A stretch of 20,856 nt of DNA. Origin: a virus. The notes beneath the pieces were generated by a model. It did not search any database. It had not been told where the DNA came from and saw nothing but the letters and a program-made list of their open reading frames with translations. Each line of letters opens with the position of its first letter. Position 1 is the first letter of the stretch. Both the position numbers and the translations under genes were made by a program. Where the stretch lies: IMG/VR virus record IMGVR_UViG_3300047562_001637, positions 1 through 20,856 of that record; one strand, written 5' to 3'. Of the stretch, positions 13,266 to 20,675 are shown piece after piece.

Positions 13266-14713
13266 TGCTACATTTCTACGAAGGACAGGTCAGGAAATTT
13301 CTCACTCAATTCATTAGGATATTGAGCAACTTCTCTGTGGAGACCGGTAGGGGTTCAGATGGACAGGTACAACTCAGGGCAGTGCCCGTTGTTTACGGAG
13401 ACCCAACTAGGCAAGTGGCCAACATCATACGTAATAACTCAGAGAACGCACTGGCCTACGCACCAAAGATAGCCTGCTACGTGAGGGAATTGAACTACGA
13501 CAGGGACAGGATGCAGAATCCTTACCACATAGAGAAACAGCATTTGAAAGAACGTGCATACGACGAATCGACCGGAGAATACACCAACCAACTGGGTGCG
13601 GGCTACACCATAGAGAAGGTGATGCCATCACCGTTCAGGTTGGAAGTCACTGCGGACATATGGAGTTCCAACACCGATCAGAAACTACAGATTATGGAAC
13701 AGATATTGTATCTGTTCAATCCAGACTTCGAGATACAGAAGTCCGACAACTACATAGATTGGACCAGTCTCAGTTACGTGGAACTTACGGGGGTGACCTT
13801 CAGCTCGAGGACCATACCTGTGGGTGCGGATTCAGAGATCGACGTGGCCACGCTGACATTCAGCATGCCCATATGGTTGTCACCACCGGTGAAAGTCAAG
13901 AAACTGGGTGTGATACAGAAGATCATTATGAGCATATACGACGATGACGGCGGTATAGCAAAAGGGCTGATAGATGGATCCATGATCTCGAGGAGTTACG
14001 TCACACCAAACAACTTTGGGTTGTTGGTCACAGGAAACCAACTGAGATTATTGGGAACAACAGGAGTAAATGTGAAATCCGGGGGAGATGGATTCCACAC
14101 AGGAGCCAACGAGCCAAGCAACTACGATCCTTTTGAAACATTTGGTCCAGCGGTCAACTGGAAGGTGTTGTTGGACCAGTACGGCAAGGTCACAAATGGA
14201 ACATCACAGATCAGATTGAAACAGCCAAACGGGAACGAGATAGTGGGCACTATTGCGACAACCACATTGGACGACACTATCTTGCTCTACAGTATAGACA
14301 CTGATACGATACCTAGTAATTCAGATGCCCCTGTTGGACCAACAGTGAAGAAGATCATAAATCCAGCCACATTTGATCCAGGCACACCGGCGAGCGGTGA
14401 TAGGTATCTGATAATAAATGACGTGGGTGATAGTACTGCCAGTTTCCAAAGTTCGACATGGGGAGATTTAGTTGCCAGCGTGGGAGACATCATAGAGTAC
14501 AACGGCAGTAAATGGGTAAAAAAATTTGATGCGTCTCATCCAGATTCGACACAGCACTACGTGACCAACCTAAACACCGGAATACAGTACAGGTTCAATG
14601 GCACGGAATGGGTCAAATCATACGAGGGTGTGTACACCGCGGGTAATTGGAGCATCGTGCTAGACGGTAATTCATCAGATTACAATGCCAGCACCGACGC
14701 AACCACCCCTTGA
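13265..14713 (+). CDS. gp15: Proximal tail sheath stabilisation protein gp15 with C-terminal extension
   Basis: gp15 caps the tail, stabilising the uncontracted sheath and joining it to the neck. The 482-aa protein exceeds T4 gp15 (272 aa). Residues 1-230 hold the family core: FYEGQVRKFLTQFIRIL, R-A-V-P-V-V-Y-G-D-P-T-R-Q-V-A, P-K-I-A-C-Y-V, G-A-G-Y-T-I-E-K-V-M-P-S-P-F-R, IWSSNTDQKLQIMEQI, NYIDWTSLSYVELT and S-P-P-V-K-V-K-K-L-G-V-I. The extra C-terminal ~240 residues include two Y-N-G-S-K-W-V-K / F-N-G-T-E-W-V-K elements. The ATG overlaps the gp14 stop (TAATG). Its own TGA overlaps the -35 box of the Nudix promoter. Confidence 0.9.
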   Translation: MLHFYEGQVRKFLTQFIRILSNFSVETGRGSDGQVQLRAVPVVYGDPTRQVANIIRNNSENALAYAPKIACYVRELNYDRDRMQNPYHIEKQHLKERAYDESTGEYTNQLGAGYTIEKVMPSPFRLEVTADIWSSNTDQKLQIMEQILYLFNPDFEIQKSDNYIDWTSLSYVELTGVTFSSRTIPVGADSEIDVATLTFSMPIWLSPPVKVKKLGVIQKIIMSIYDDDGGIAKGLIDGSMISRSYVTPNNFGLLVTGNQLRLLGTTGVNVKSGGDGFHTGANEPSNYDPFETFGPAVNWKVLLDQYGKVTNGTSQIRLKQPNGNEIVGTIATTTLDDTILLYSIDTDTIPSNSDAPVGPTVKKIINPATFDPGTPASGDRYLIINDVGDSTASFQSSTWGDLVASVGDIIEYNGSKWVKKFDASHPDSTQHYVTNLNTGIQYRFNGTEWVKSYEGVYTAGNWSIVLDGNSSDYNASTDATTP

Positions 14714-14738
14714 TAAAACAACTTTAATCTGTTATAAT
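14710..14738 (+). promoter_or_regulatory. Sigma70-type promoter for the Nudix gene
   Basis: TTGATA (14710-14715), a spacer of exactly 17 bp and TATAAT (14733-14738) form a near-consensus host promoter. Only 5 nt separate the -10 from the ATG at 14744, so the message is predicted to start at or inside the start codon. Confidence 0.75.
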
Positions 14739-14743
14739 ACGGT

Positions 14744-15172
14744 ATGAGTGAAAACATAGTCTGTTCTGGAGCACTGTTCTACGCCACCGGCACGAAACGA
14801 TTCCTGTTCCTACAACGCACTGACAAGAAGACACAAGGTCTTTGGGGACTGGTAGGCGGCAAGAACAAGTTCACGGAGAGTGCTTTCGAGGGACTCAAGC
14901 GTGAGATACAGGAAGAAGTGGGTGACACTCCCAAGTTCAAGAAGGTCATACCGTTGGAGATGTTCACTTCCAACGATCAGAAGTTCTTTTTCCATACCTA
15001 TCTCGTGGCAATAGAGTCAGAGTTCATACCAAAATTAAATGCGGAACACTCCGGCTACTGCTGGACAGCATTCGAGTGCTGGCCCAAAAATCTACACATG
15101 GGATTGAGGAACACCCTCAACAACAAATCGATAAAAGGTAAGTTACAGACTATATTGGATCTGATAGTCTAG
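14744..15172 (+). CDS. Nudix hydrolase
   Basis: Nudix enzymes hydrolyse nucleoside diphosphates linked to another group. The 142-aa protein is a single Nudix domain with a complete box: G39-x5-E45-x7-R53-E54-I-Q-E57-E58-V-G60. The metal-binding glutamates E54, E57 and E58 are intact. The preceding L-W-G-L-V-G-G (33-39) is typical of the fold. The substrate cannot be told from sequence. Phage relatives act on (d)NTPs, ADP-ribose, NADH or RNA caps, and T4 NudE is a precedent. It is probably an early gene because of its sigma70-type promoter, and no Shine-Dalgarno sequence is visible. Its TAG stop interlocks with the TAG stop of the opposite fibre gene at the palindrome CTAG. Confidence 0.93.
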   Translation: MSENIVCSGALFYATGTKRFLFLQRTDKKTQGLWGLVGGKNKFTESAFEGLKREIQEEVGDTPKFKKVIPLEMFTSNDQKFFFHTYLVAIESEFIPKLNAEHSGYCWTAFECWPKNLHMGLRNTLNNKSIKGKLQTILDLIV

Positions 15173-18100
15173 TCGTTTTTTATATAAGTTTTACCAGTGA
15201 GTTTCTCTATATCACGGATCATCTCTTCCATGTTGATCCTCACGGTCTTGCCGGTCCTTACATTCCTAGAGTAGTATTCCCACTCACCGGCCTCGTTGTG
15301 CGGAGATATCTTGGTCACGTTGCCGGCCTCGTCACGAACAAACACTTCGGCGCTGGCGGCCTCGTCCTTGGCGTATATGTGGGCACCGTTCTCCGCTGTG
15401 CTAGGATCTGATGAAACCTGGAGTACGACTGGATTAGTGAATGTTTTCACTCCCGATATTCCCTGTGCGTCTGCCACCGTGACGTTCTCCGATACCGCCC
15501 CACCAACTCCTCTGAGAAGGTGTACCCTGTAGGCGTTGACCGTGGTGCTGGATCCTGATGTGGATGCCGCGTTAAGCGTCACTGTCGTGCCTGAAACGCC
15601 CGCCGTGAATGACAGTTGATCTGACTCCTTGGTGCTGAGCACCGGTCCAGTTGAAACGTAGGCCACCCCGCCGTTGGTTACAACACTCACTTCGCTGATG
15701 CTGGCGGCGCCTTCGGTGGCGTTGTATCCAACAACAACGTAGAAAGCACCGGTGTAGACATCGGATTGGAATGTGTCGAGGGCGGTTGCACCCGAACTCA
15801 CCGTGGTTGCCGCTACGATGTTCACGTTATCACCCGTGCTGGCAGATTCGGAATCCCCCAACGCTATCCTGTAGCCGGTTACCCTGACGTTGGCGATTGC
15901 CGATGATGCTTTTACCAACACCACCGTGCTGTCAACTTCCACGGTCAGTGTGATCAGGTCCCTGTTGCCTATGGTGGCGTTGACCGTTCCATACTGCGTG
16001 ATGTATGCCGTGGAACCATCATGCACAACGATGGCCTCTGTGTTGCTGACCTCCCCGGAAGCATCGTCCTTGGTGCTGATGAAGTACTTGGCACCCCTTA
16101 TGCTGGAAAGGGCAAAACTGTCTATAACCTCAGATGCAGAATCCACATCTGTGTTGATAAATCTAGTGACGTTGCCCGTAGTACCGGCCGTGGTGTTGTC
16201 CCCCAGTGGGATTTCGTAATAACTGACACTGTTGATGTCACTGGTACCTATGGCCCTGAGCCTCACAGTACCGCTGTCTATGTCCGCGTCAACAGTTATG
16301 TAATCGTTGGTGGGATCGGACTCGTTGACGTGCGATGTGGCGACGAAAGCGTCTGCATCATTGTGTACCAGGCTGTACCTAGCAGTGCTTACCTCATCAT
16401 TGGTCTCGTCCCTGGTTATGGCGTAGTAGAATGCGCTGTCATAGGTGCCTGTGGTGAACGTGTCCACGTTCTTGTAGTTGACACCGATACCCAGTACCGC
16501 CTCACCCGACTCGTCACCACCACCACCACCGGCGGCGGCACCAAACTCGGCCCAACCGTCTGCGGTGGTGTAGCCCTCGATCTTGTCCGTGGTGCTGTTG
16601 TAACGGATCATTCCCGGTGAGCCCGCCGGTCTCTGTCCGGACGTTCCCACTGGCAGTCTTATGGCCTTGTCCGAGTTACTGGCGTCTATGGGCAGTGCGG
16701 TCGTGAAATTCACGATGTTTGTGCCGTCAGTGGTAATTGACACGGTGGCGGTACCCGTATCTGTGACCGTTACATCTGAGTTGCCCTCAGATATAGATGA
16801 TGTCGACACAGCACCCACTTGGGTGTCAACGTAGGCTTTTATAGACTGTTGTGTGGCCAATTGTGTGGCACTGTCTGAAGCCATGTTGTCCTCGTCCAGT
16901 ATCGCCGTACCACTCACTCCTGTGTTCAAAACTGCAGAAGTTAATGTCTTGTTGGTCAACGTGTCGGTCGTCGCTCTACCAACCAATGTGTCTGTGCTTG
17001 TTGGCAAAGTCAAAGTGCCTGTGTTACTGATGCTGGAAATGATCGGTGTGGTCAGTGTCTTGTTCGTCAGTGTTTCTGTGCCAGCCAGTGTGGCGAACGA
17101 ACCATCACTCAACGCAGTATTAAATTCTGCTGTTGTACCACTTAATGTATTAGTTGTTAAACTGATAGACTTATTAGTTAATGTTTGTGTACCAGAGTTT
17201 GTAGTAACTGTACTATCAATAGCAAAGGTAACTGTATTACCAGAACCACTTGTGTCAATACCAGTACCACCTGTAAAGGTTAGTGTTTCACTATCTAAAT
17301 CAATAGCAAGAGCACCACCTGTGTCTGCTTGGAAGTCTAAGTCTTGTGCTGTTACTTGAGTATCAATGTAAGTTTTAATTGCTTTAGCAGAAGCAAGGGT
17401 GTCATCACTCGCTGATACCGAACTCAGATCTGTATCTAAAACACCAGCGGCGAAGTCTGCCACCTCGATGTTCGAGATCGAGTTGCCCGTTCCGTTGGCG
17501 TCGAACGTCTTGTTGGTCAGTGTGTTGGTGCTGGAAGCGGTGATGTACGATGTTAGATCTGGCCCAGTTATGGTCAGTGTGTCGCCACTCACTGCCGTGG
17601 TGATGTTCTGTGTGCCCGCTATCTTGAAAGTTTCATTGGTGCTTACGGCGGTCCCTGTGCTGTCGTCGCCGACAAAAGTTATTGATGTAAATGTATCTAT
17701 GTCCACGAAACTCACAGTACCGGATCCATCTGTGGCCAGTACCTGGTTCGCTGTACCATCCGTGGTTGGGAGTGTGAATCCATCCCCGTCTGGGTTCACT
17801 GTGATGGCACCACTGGCACCGATCGTGACCACCGCCGCACTGTTATAGGCCAACGCCAGGGGTGTGGCACCCACTGATCCAAATGCCGAACGGGTGGCCT
17901 GGCCTTCTATGAAACAGGCCGCACCGTCAGTCCTGTCAAGAACTAACAATGCATTAGATCCTGTGTTCTCTATTTCAAATTGATATGCCGGGGAGGTGGT
18001 ACCGATTCCTACCCTGTTGTTCGCTGAATCAACGTGTAGGGTGTTTGTGTCAACGGTCAGTCCCGTCGACGTTATCGTTCCTGCTACCTGTAATGCTGTT

Positions 18101-18237
18101 GTGGGTTCTGAAGTACCGATACCTACGCGACTGTTGGTGACGTCGAGATACAGTAGGTTTGTTTCAAACGCAAGGTCGACGCCATTCCTGGTTAGGTTTG
18201 ACTTCAGTACCGACCCTGATATACGACCTATGGCCAT
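15169..18237 (-). CDS. Large repetitive virion/tail-fibre-like protein (1022 aa)
   Basis: This is probably an elongated trimeric fibre or decoration protein exposed on the virion, and its receptor is unknown. It opens with two N-R-V-G-I-G-T-[ST]-x-P elements (near residues 36 and 72), common in phage fibres. Many T-L-T-N-K-T beta-strand repeats follow, including modules shared with the next fibre protein, then a Gly-rich linker (G-G-G-G-G near 570). Three tandem repeats of ~115 aa (about 586-909) come next, and a conserved tail with AHIYAKDEAASAEVFVRDE (near 960) and TGKTVRINMEEMIRDIEKLT. The start at 18237 has AAGGAG 9 nt upstream. A late core and a hairpin lie in its leader. An AT-rich patch interrupts the gene near 17101-17400. 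Confidence 0.85.
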   Translation of the reverse strand: MAIGRISGSVLKSNLTRNGVDLAFETNLLYLDVTNSRVGIGTSEPTTALQVAGTITSTGLTVDTNTLHVDSANNRVGIGTTSPAYQFEIENTGSNALLVLDRTDGAACFIEGQATRSAFGSVGATPLALAYNSAAVVTIGASGAITVNPDGDGFTLPTTDGTANQVLATDGSGTVSFVDIDTFTSITFVGDDSTGTAVSTNETFKIAGTQNITTAVSGDTLTITGPDLTSYITASSTNTLTNKTFDANGTGNSISNIEVADFAAGVLDTDLSSVSASDDTLASAKAIKTYIDTQVTAQDLDFQADTGGALAIDLDSETLTFTGGTGIDTSGSGNTVTFAIDSTVTTNSGTQTLTNKSISLTTNTLSGTTAEFNTALSDGSFATLAGTETLTNKTLTTPIISSISNTGTLTLPTSTDTLVGRATTDTLTNKTLTSAVLNTGVSGTAILDEDNMASDSATQLATQQSIKAYVDTQVGAVSTSSISEGNSDVTVTDTGTATVSITTDGTNIVNFTTALPIDASNSDKAIRLPVGTSGQRPAGSPGMIRYNSTTDKIEGYTTADGWAEFGAAAGGGGGDESGEAVLGIGVNYKNVDTFTTGTYDSAFYYAITRDETNDEVSTARYSLVHNDADAFVATSHVNESDPTNDYITVDADIDSGTVRLRAIGTSDINSVSYYEIPLGDNTTAGTTGNVTRFINTDVDSASEVIDSFALSSIRGAKYFISTKDDASGEVSNTEAIVVHDGSTAYITQYGTVNATIGNRDLITLTVEVDSTVVLVKASSAIANVRVTGYRIALGDSESASTGDNVNIVAATTVSSGATALDTFQSDVYTGAFYVVVGYNATEGAASISEVSVVTNGGVAYVSTGPVLSTKESDQLSFTAGVSGTTVTLNAASTSGSSTTVNAYRVHLLRGVGGAVSENVTVADAQGISGVKTFTNPVVLQVSSDPSTAENGAHIYAKDEAASAEVFVRDEAGNVTKISPHNEAGEWEYYSRNVRTGKTVRINMEEMIRDIEKLTGKTYIKND
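15510..16485 (-). repeat. Three tandem ~115-aa repeats in the 1022-aa protein
   Basis: Successive copies begin V-D-T-F-T-T-G-T-Y-D-S-A-F-Y-Y (~residue 586), V-I-D-S-F-A-L-S-S-I-R-G-A-K-Y-F (~702) and A-L-D-T-F-Q-S-D-V-Y-T-G-A-F-Y (~816). Each has a central S-E-V/V-V-H-D/A-Y motif and ends in Y-x-[IV]-x-L-[GL]. Strand periodicity suggests one beta-sandwich domain per repeat. Protein similarity is clear but DNA identity is low, so the duplications look old. Confidence 0.75.
16810..17560 (-). repeat. Shuffled fibre modules, copy A
   Basis: This region encodes four blocks also found in the 737-aa fibre gene. In protein order they are SYITASSTNTLTNKTF, DLDFQADTGGALAIDLDSET, T-P-I-I-S-S-I-S-N-T-G-T-L-T-L-P and I-L-D-E-D-N-M-A-S. 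Their order differs from the other gene. Confidence 0.8.
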
Positions 18238-18264
18238 ACTTCAGTACTCCTTATAATAATGTTA

Positions 18265-18282
18265 GTGTGGCAAACGCCACGC
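18265..18282 (-). other. Hairpin in the leader of the 1022-aa gene
   Basis: GTGTGGC/GCCACGC form a 7-bp stem (one G-T pair) with a 4-nt loop, in the leader between the late core and the AAGGAG Shine-Dalgarno sequence. No T-run follows, so it is not a terminator. It may stabilise the message or affect translation. Confidence 0.4.
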
Positions 18283-18319
18283 ACGGTCTCCCTATCATTG
18301 CCGACCGACAGCAGTACTG

Positions 18320-18329
18320 GTATTTATGC
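18320..18329 (-). promoter_or_regulatory. Late promoter for the 1022-aa gene
   Basis: The minus strand reads GCATAAATAC, just beyond the T-run of the terminator. It leaves a leader of about 78 nt before the ATG at 18237. The identical 10-mer precedes the 737-aa gene. Confidence 0.65.
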
Positions 18330-18333
18330 GCCT

Positions 18334-18366
18334 AAAAAAAAAGGGCGACCCTAGAGCCGCCCTTTT
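18334..18366 (-). terminator. Rho-independent terminator after the 737-aa fibre gene
   Basis: AAAAGGGCG (18339-18347) pairs with CGCCCTTTT (18358-18366) around a 10-nt loop. On the minus strand the stem is followed by nine T residues. It could also act rightward. Confidence 0.85.
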
Positions 18367-18386
18367 GTACTACTAAAAAGTAGAGA

Positions 18387-18394
18387 TATTTATT
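18387..18394 (-). promoter_or_regulatory. Orphan late-promoter core upstream of a terminator
   Basis: AATAAATA on the minus strand overlaps the stop of the 737-aa gene and points at the terminator about 20 nt away. No gene lies between. It may be chance, or may make a terminated RNA of about 45 nt. A small hairpin CTACT/AGTAG lies at 18370-18383. Confidence 0.3.
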
Positions 18395-20606
18395 AGTTGT
18401 TGGTCCTCACCGCGCAGTTTACCAGTTTGATGCCTGCTTCAGTGTTGGTCTCCAGTGCCCTGCCGATCACGTTGAAAGGAGAGATCGATTCACCTGGCTG
18501 TGCCGCTCTGGCGCAACCTTTTGTTGATGAAGTAACAAGTCTCTGACCTTTTGTCACAGCGCCCACTACCCTGACCGGTGTCCTACCTGTCATGGCAACG
18601 AACGGGTGTGTCTCGTCGTCACCCGCGCCTGAGTTCATCATGTACGCTGGTTTGTGAGATATGACACCAAAAACGTCCTGGGACATCTCTGAAGTCGCTT
18701 CCGTGATCTCCGCTGTACCACCCACTTCAACAACTGTGCCGATTTCCATAGGAGCGTCTGCTTCGAAACGCTCCGCCACGTCCGCGTACTGTGCCGCTGA
18801 TGCCGTGGTGGTCAACACGTTGGTGCTTGGGTTGTATGTTAGGTTGGTGTCCGTCCTAACGTTTTCATTGCCAGTGGCCGCATCAACAAACGTGATGTAG
18901 TGCGTGGCGTTGGTGGTGTTGGTGGCCACCAGTGCGACCGTTGTCGCCACAGCGGCAGTTCCTGAGGTGTTCTGGTTACCCGTTGTGTTCACACCTGGTA
19001 GGTTGATGTTGGCTGTTCCATTGAATGAAACTCCACCTATGGTCCTTGCAGTTTCAAGTGCAGTGGCAGTTGCCGCGTTACCTGACGTGTCCTGGTTACC
19101 CGCTGTGTTCACACCTGGTAGGTTGATGTTGGCACTTCCATTGAATGAAACGCCACCTATGGTCCTTGCTGTCTGTAGGGTCGTGGCCGTGCTGGCGTTA
19201 CCAGTCACCGCTCCCGTCACGTTACCCTCTAGGTTGGCTACCAATGTGCCCGTTGTGATGGTCAGGTTACCTGTACTAGCACCCGTGAATGTGCCCGTAC
19301 CAACCTTGAACTTGTCTTCCGACTCGTCGAAACCGATGAACGCGTTGTTTTGATCACCACGCTCGATCACGATACCCGCGTCGTTGGCCGGGGCACCAGT
19401 TGTTCCGTTGGCCAGTTCCATCAGTGAGTCTGACACAACCGTGTTGGTCGTGGCCACTGTTGTGGTCGTACCGTTGACCGTGAAGTCGCCTGACACGATC
19501 ACGTTACCACTGAAAGTGGCACTGGTGTCGTTTACGACCAGTTCCGTGTTACCGTCCGCTGTCAGTGTGATAGTTCCTGTGCCCGAGTCAGCAACAACCA
19601 CAGATGTTTCACCCTCTGTGATAGTGGTCGATGATAGACTTGATAGGCCGTTGTCAACGTAATCTTTCACCGCCGCAGTTGTAGGCAATGACGTGTCGTT
19701 GTCGCTGGAATTTAGGCCTTCCGCCTCAGTAACGACAGCCGTTGTCGCTAGGTCAGCCACCTCGATGTTTGATATCGAGTTACCTGTTCCATTGGCGTTG
19801 AAGGTCTTGTTGGTCAATGTATCTGTAGAACTTGCTGTGATGTAAGAACCTAAATCAGAAATGTTTGATTCAGTAATAGTGATTGTGTTTGAAGCACTAT
19901 TAATTGTCTTGTTGGTCAGTGTGTCTGTTGTAGCCCTACCAACCAATGTATCAGTAGATGTGGGTAATGTCAAAGTACCTGTGTTACTGATAGACGAGAT
20001 AACCGGTGTGGTCAGTGTCTTGTTGGTCAGTGTTTGTGTTCCTGTTAAAGTAGTAACTGTACTGTCTATGGCAAAAGTCACAGCATTACCTGATCCTGAA
20101 GTGTCAATACCAGTACCGCCAGTGAACGTCAATGTTTCACTGTCAAGGTCTATTGATAGTGCACCGCCCGAGTCCGCTTGGAAATCAAGGTCTGACGCTG
20201 TTACCTGTGCGTCAACGTAGGCCTTGATAGACTGCTGTGTGGCCAGTGCCGTGGCACTGTTAGATGCCATGTTGTCCTCGTCCAGGATGCTGTTCACCCT
20301 AGCACCTGATCCACCCAACTGCATACCAGAATCATTAACTGTGAGTTCTTCGTTGCTGTTCGCTGTGATGGTCAATACGCCTGAAGCACCCGTGCCTGAC
20401 ACAGTTGCGTTCGTGGCGTTGCTGTCTGTTGTGATACTCGTTGTTGAGATCGCGTTTATCTGATCGTCAACGTATTTCTTGTTGGCCACGTCACCGTCAG
20501 CACTTGGTGCCGCTGTGGCTAGACCTGTTATGGTGTTAGCCGATGCTGATATAGTGATATCACCAACGCTTAACCCGTTCTTTACCCTAAAGTTTCTTGT
20601 TGTCAT
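18393..20606 (-). CDS. Tail-fibre-like virion protein with conserved C-terminal domain (737 aa)
   Basis: The N-terminus (FRVKNGLSVGDITISASANT) and body are beta-repeat fibre sequence: T-L-T-N-K-T strands, A-V-K-D-Y-V-D and S-I-K-A-Y-V-D elements. It also carries two tandem 40-aa units beginning T-A-R-T-I-G-G-V-S-F-N-G (about 470-550). The C-terminal ~130 residues start YADVAERFEADAPMEIGTVV and continue G-V-I-S-H-K-P-A-Y-M-M-N, T-G-R-T-P-V-R-V-V-G-A-V and A-G-I-K-L-V-N-C-A-V. That architecture recalls self-processing or chaperone-like fibre tails (peptidase G2/IMC type), but I cannot place catalytic residues. The start has GGGAG 10 nt upstream. A terminator follows the stop. Confidence 0.85.
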   Translation of the reverse strand: MTTRNFRVKNGLSVGDITISASANTITGLATAAPSADGDVANKKYVDDQINAISTTSITTDSNATNATVSGTGASGVLTITANSNEELTVNDSGMQLGGSGARVNSILDEDNMASNSATALATQQSIKAYVDAQVTASDLDFQADSGGALSIDLDSETLTFTGGTGIDTSGSGNAVTFAIDSTVTTLTGTQTLTNKTLTTPVISSISNTGTLTLPTSTDTLVGRATTDTLTNKTINSASNTITITESNISDLGSYITASSTDTLTNKTFNANGTGNSISNIEVADLATTAVVTEAEGLNSSDNDTSLPTTAAVKDYVDNGLSSLSSTTITEGETSVVVADSGTGTITLTADGNTELVVNDTSATFSGNVIVSGDFTVNGTTTTVATTNTVVSDSLMELANGTTGAPANDAGIVIERGDQNNAFIGFDESEDKFKVGTGTFTGASTGNLTITTGTLVANLEGNVTGAVTGNASTATTLQTARTIGGVSFNGSANINLPGVNTAGNQDTSGNAATATALETARTIGGVSFNGTANINLPGVNTTGNQNTSGTAAVATTVALVATNTTNATHYITFVDAATGNENVRTDTNLTYNPSTNVLTTTASAAQYADVAERFEADAPMEIGTVVEVGGTAEITEATSEMSQDVFGVISHKPAYMMNSGAGDDETHPFVAMTGRTPVRVVGAVTKGQRLVTSSTKGCARAAQPGESISPFNVIGRALETNTEAGIKLVNCAVRTNN
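18961..19200 (-). repeat. Tandem 120-bp repeat in the 737-aa fibre gene
   Basis: 18961-19080 and 19081-19200 align base for base without gaps, with about 18 mismatches by eye (roughly 85% identity). Each encodes a 40-aa unit including V-S-F-N-G-x-A-N-I-N-L-P-G-V-N-T and G-N-Q-x-T-S-G. This is a recent duplication compared with the other fibre repeats. Confidence 0.9.
19745..20290 (-). repeat. Shuffled fibre modules, copy B
   Basis: This holds the counterparts of the four blocks in the 1022-aa gene. Here the protein order is I-L-D-E-D-N-M-A-S, then DLDFQADSGGALSIDLDSET, then T-P-V-I-S-S-I-S-N-T-G-T-L-T-L-P, then SYITASSTDTLTNKTF. Confidence 0.8.
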
Positions 20607-20644
20607 GGTTCCATTTCTCCCGCATGATTATTGTTGTTGTACGG

Positions 20645-20654
20645 GTATTTATGC
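20645..20654 (-). promoter_or_regulatory. Late promoter for the 737-aa fibre gene
   Basis: The minus strand reads GCATAAATAC, 38 nt before the ATG at 20606. This leaves a leader that includes a GGGAG Shine-Dalgarno sequence. No terminator hairpin is apparent between it and the upstream gene. Confidence 0.65.
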
Positions 20655-20675
20655 GGTTTTTGGTAATTTTAACAA

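Noticed and set aside
16021-16620. 199-codon plus-strand frame opposite the 1022-aa fibre gene, with others at 17399-17848 and 18904-19353
   Set aside because: Repetitive Thr/Ser/Val codons leave the opposite strand open. The Val-rich translations mirror the fibre repeats and have no independent evidence.
18961-19200. CRISPR-like array
   Set aside because: Only two contiguous 120-bp units, entirely coding, with no spacer structure.
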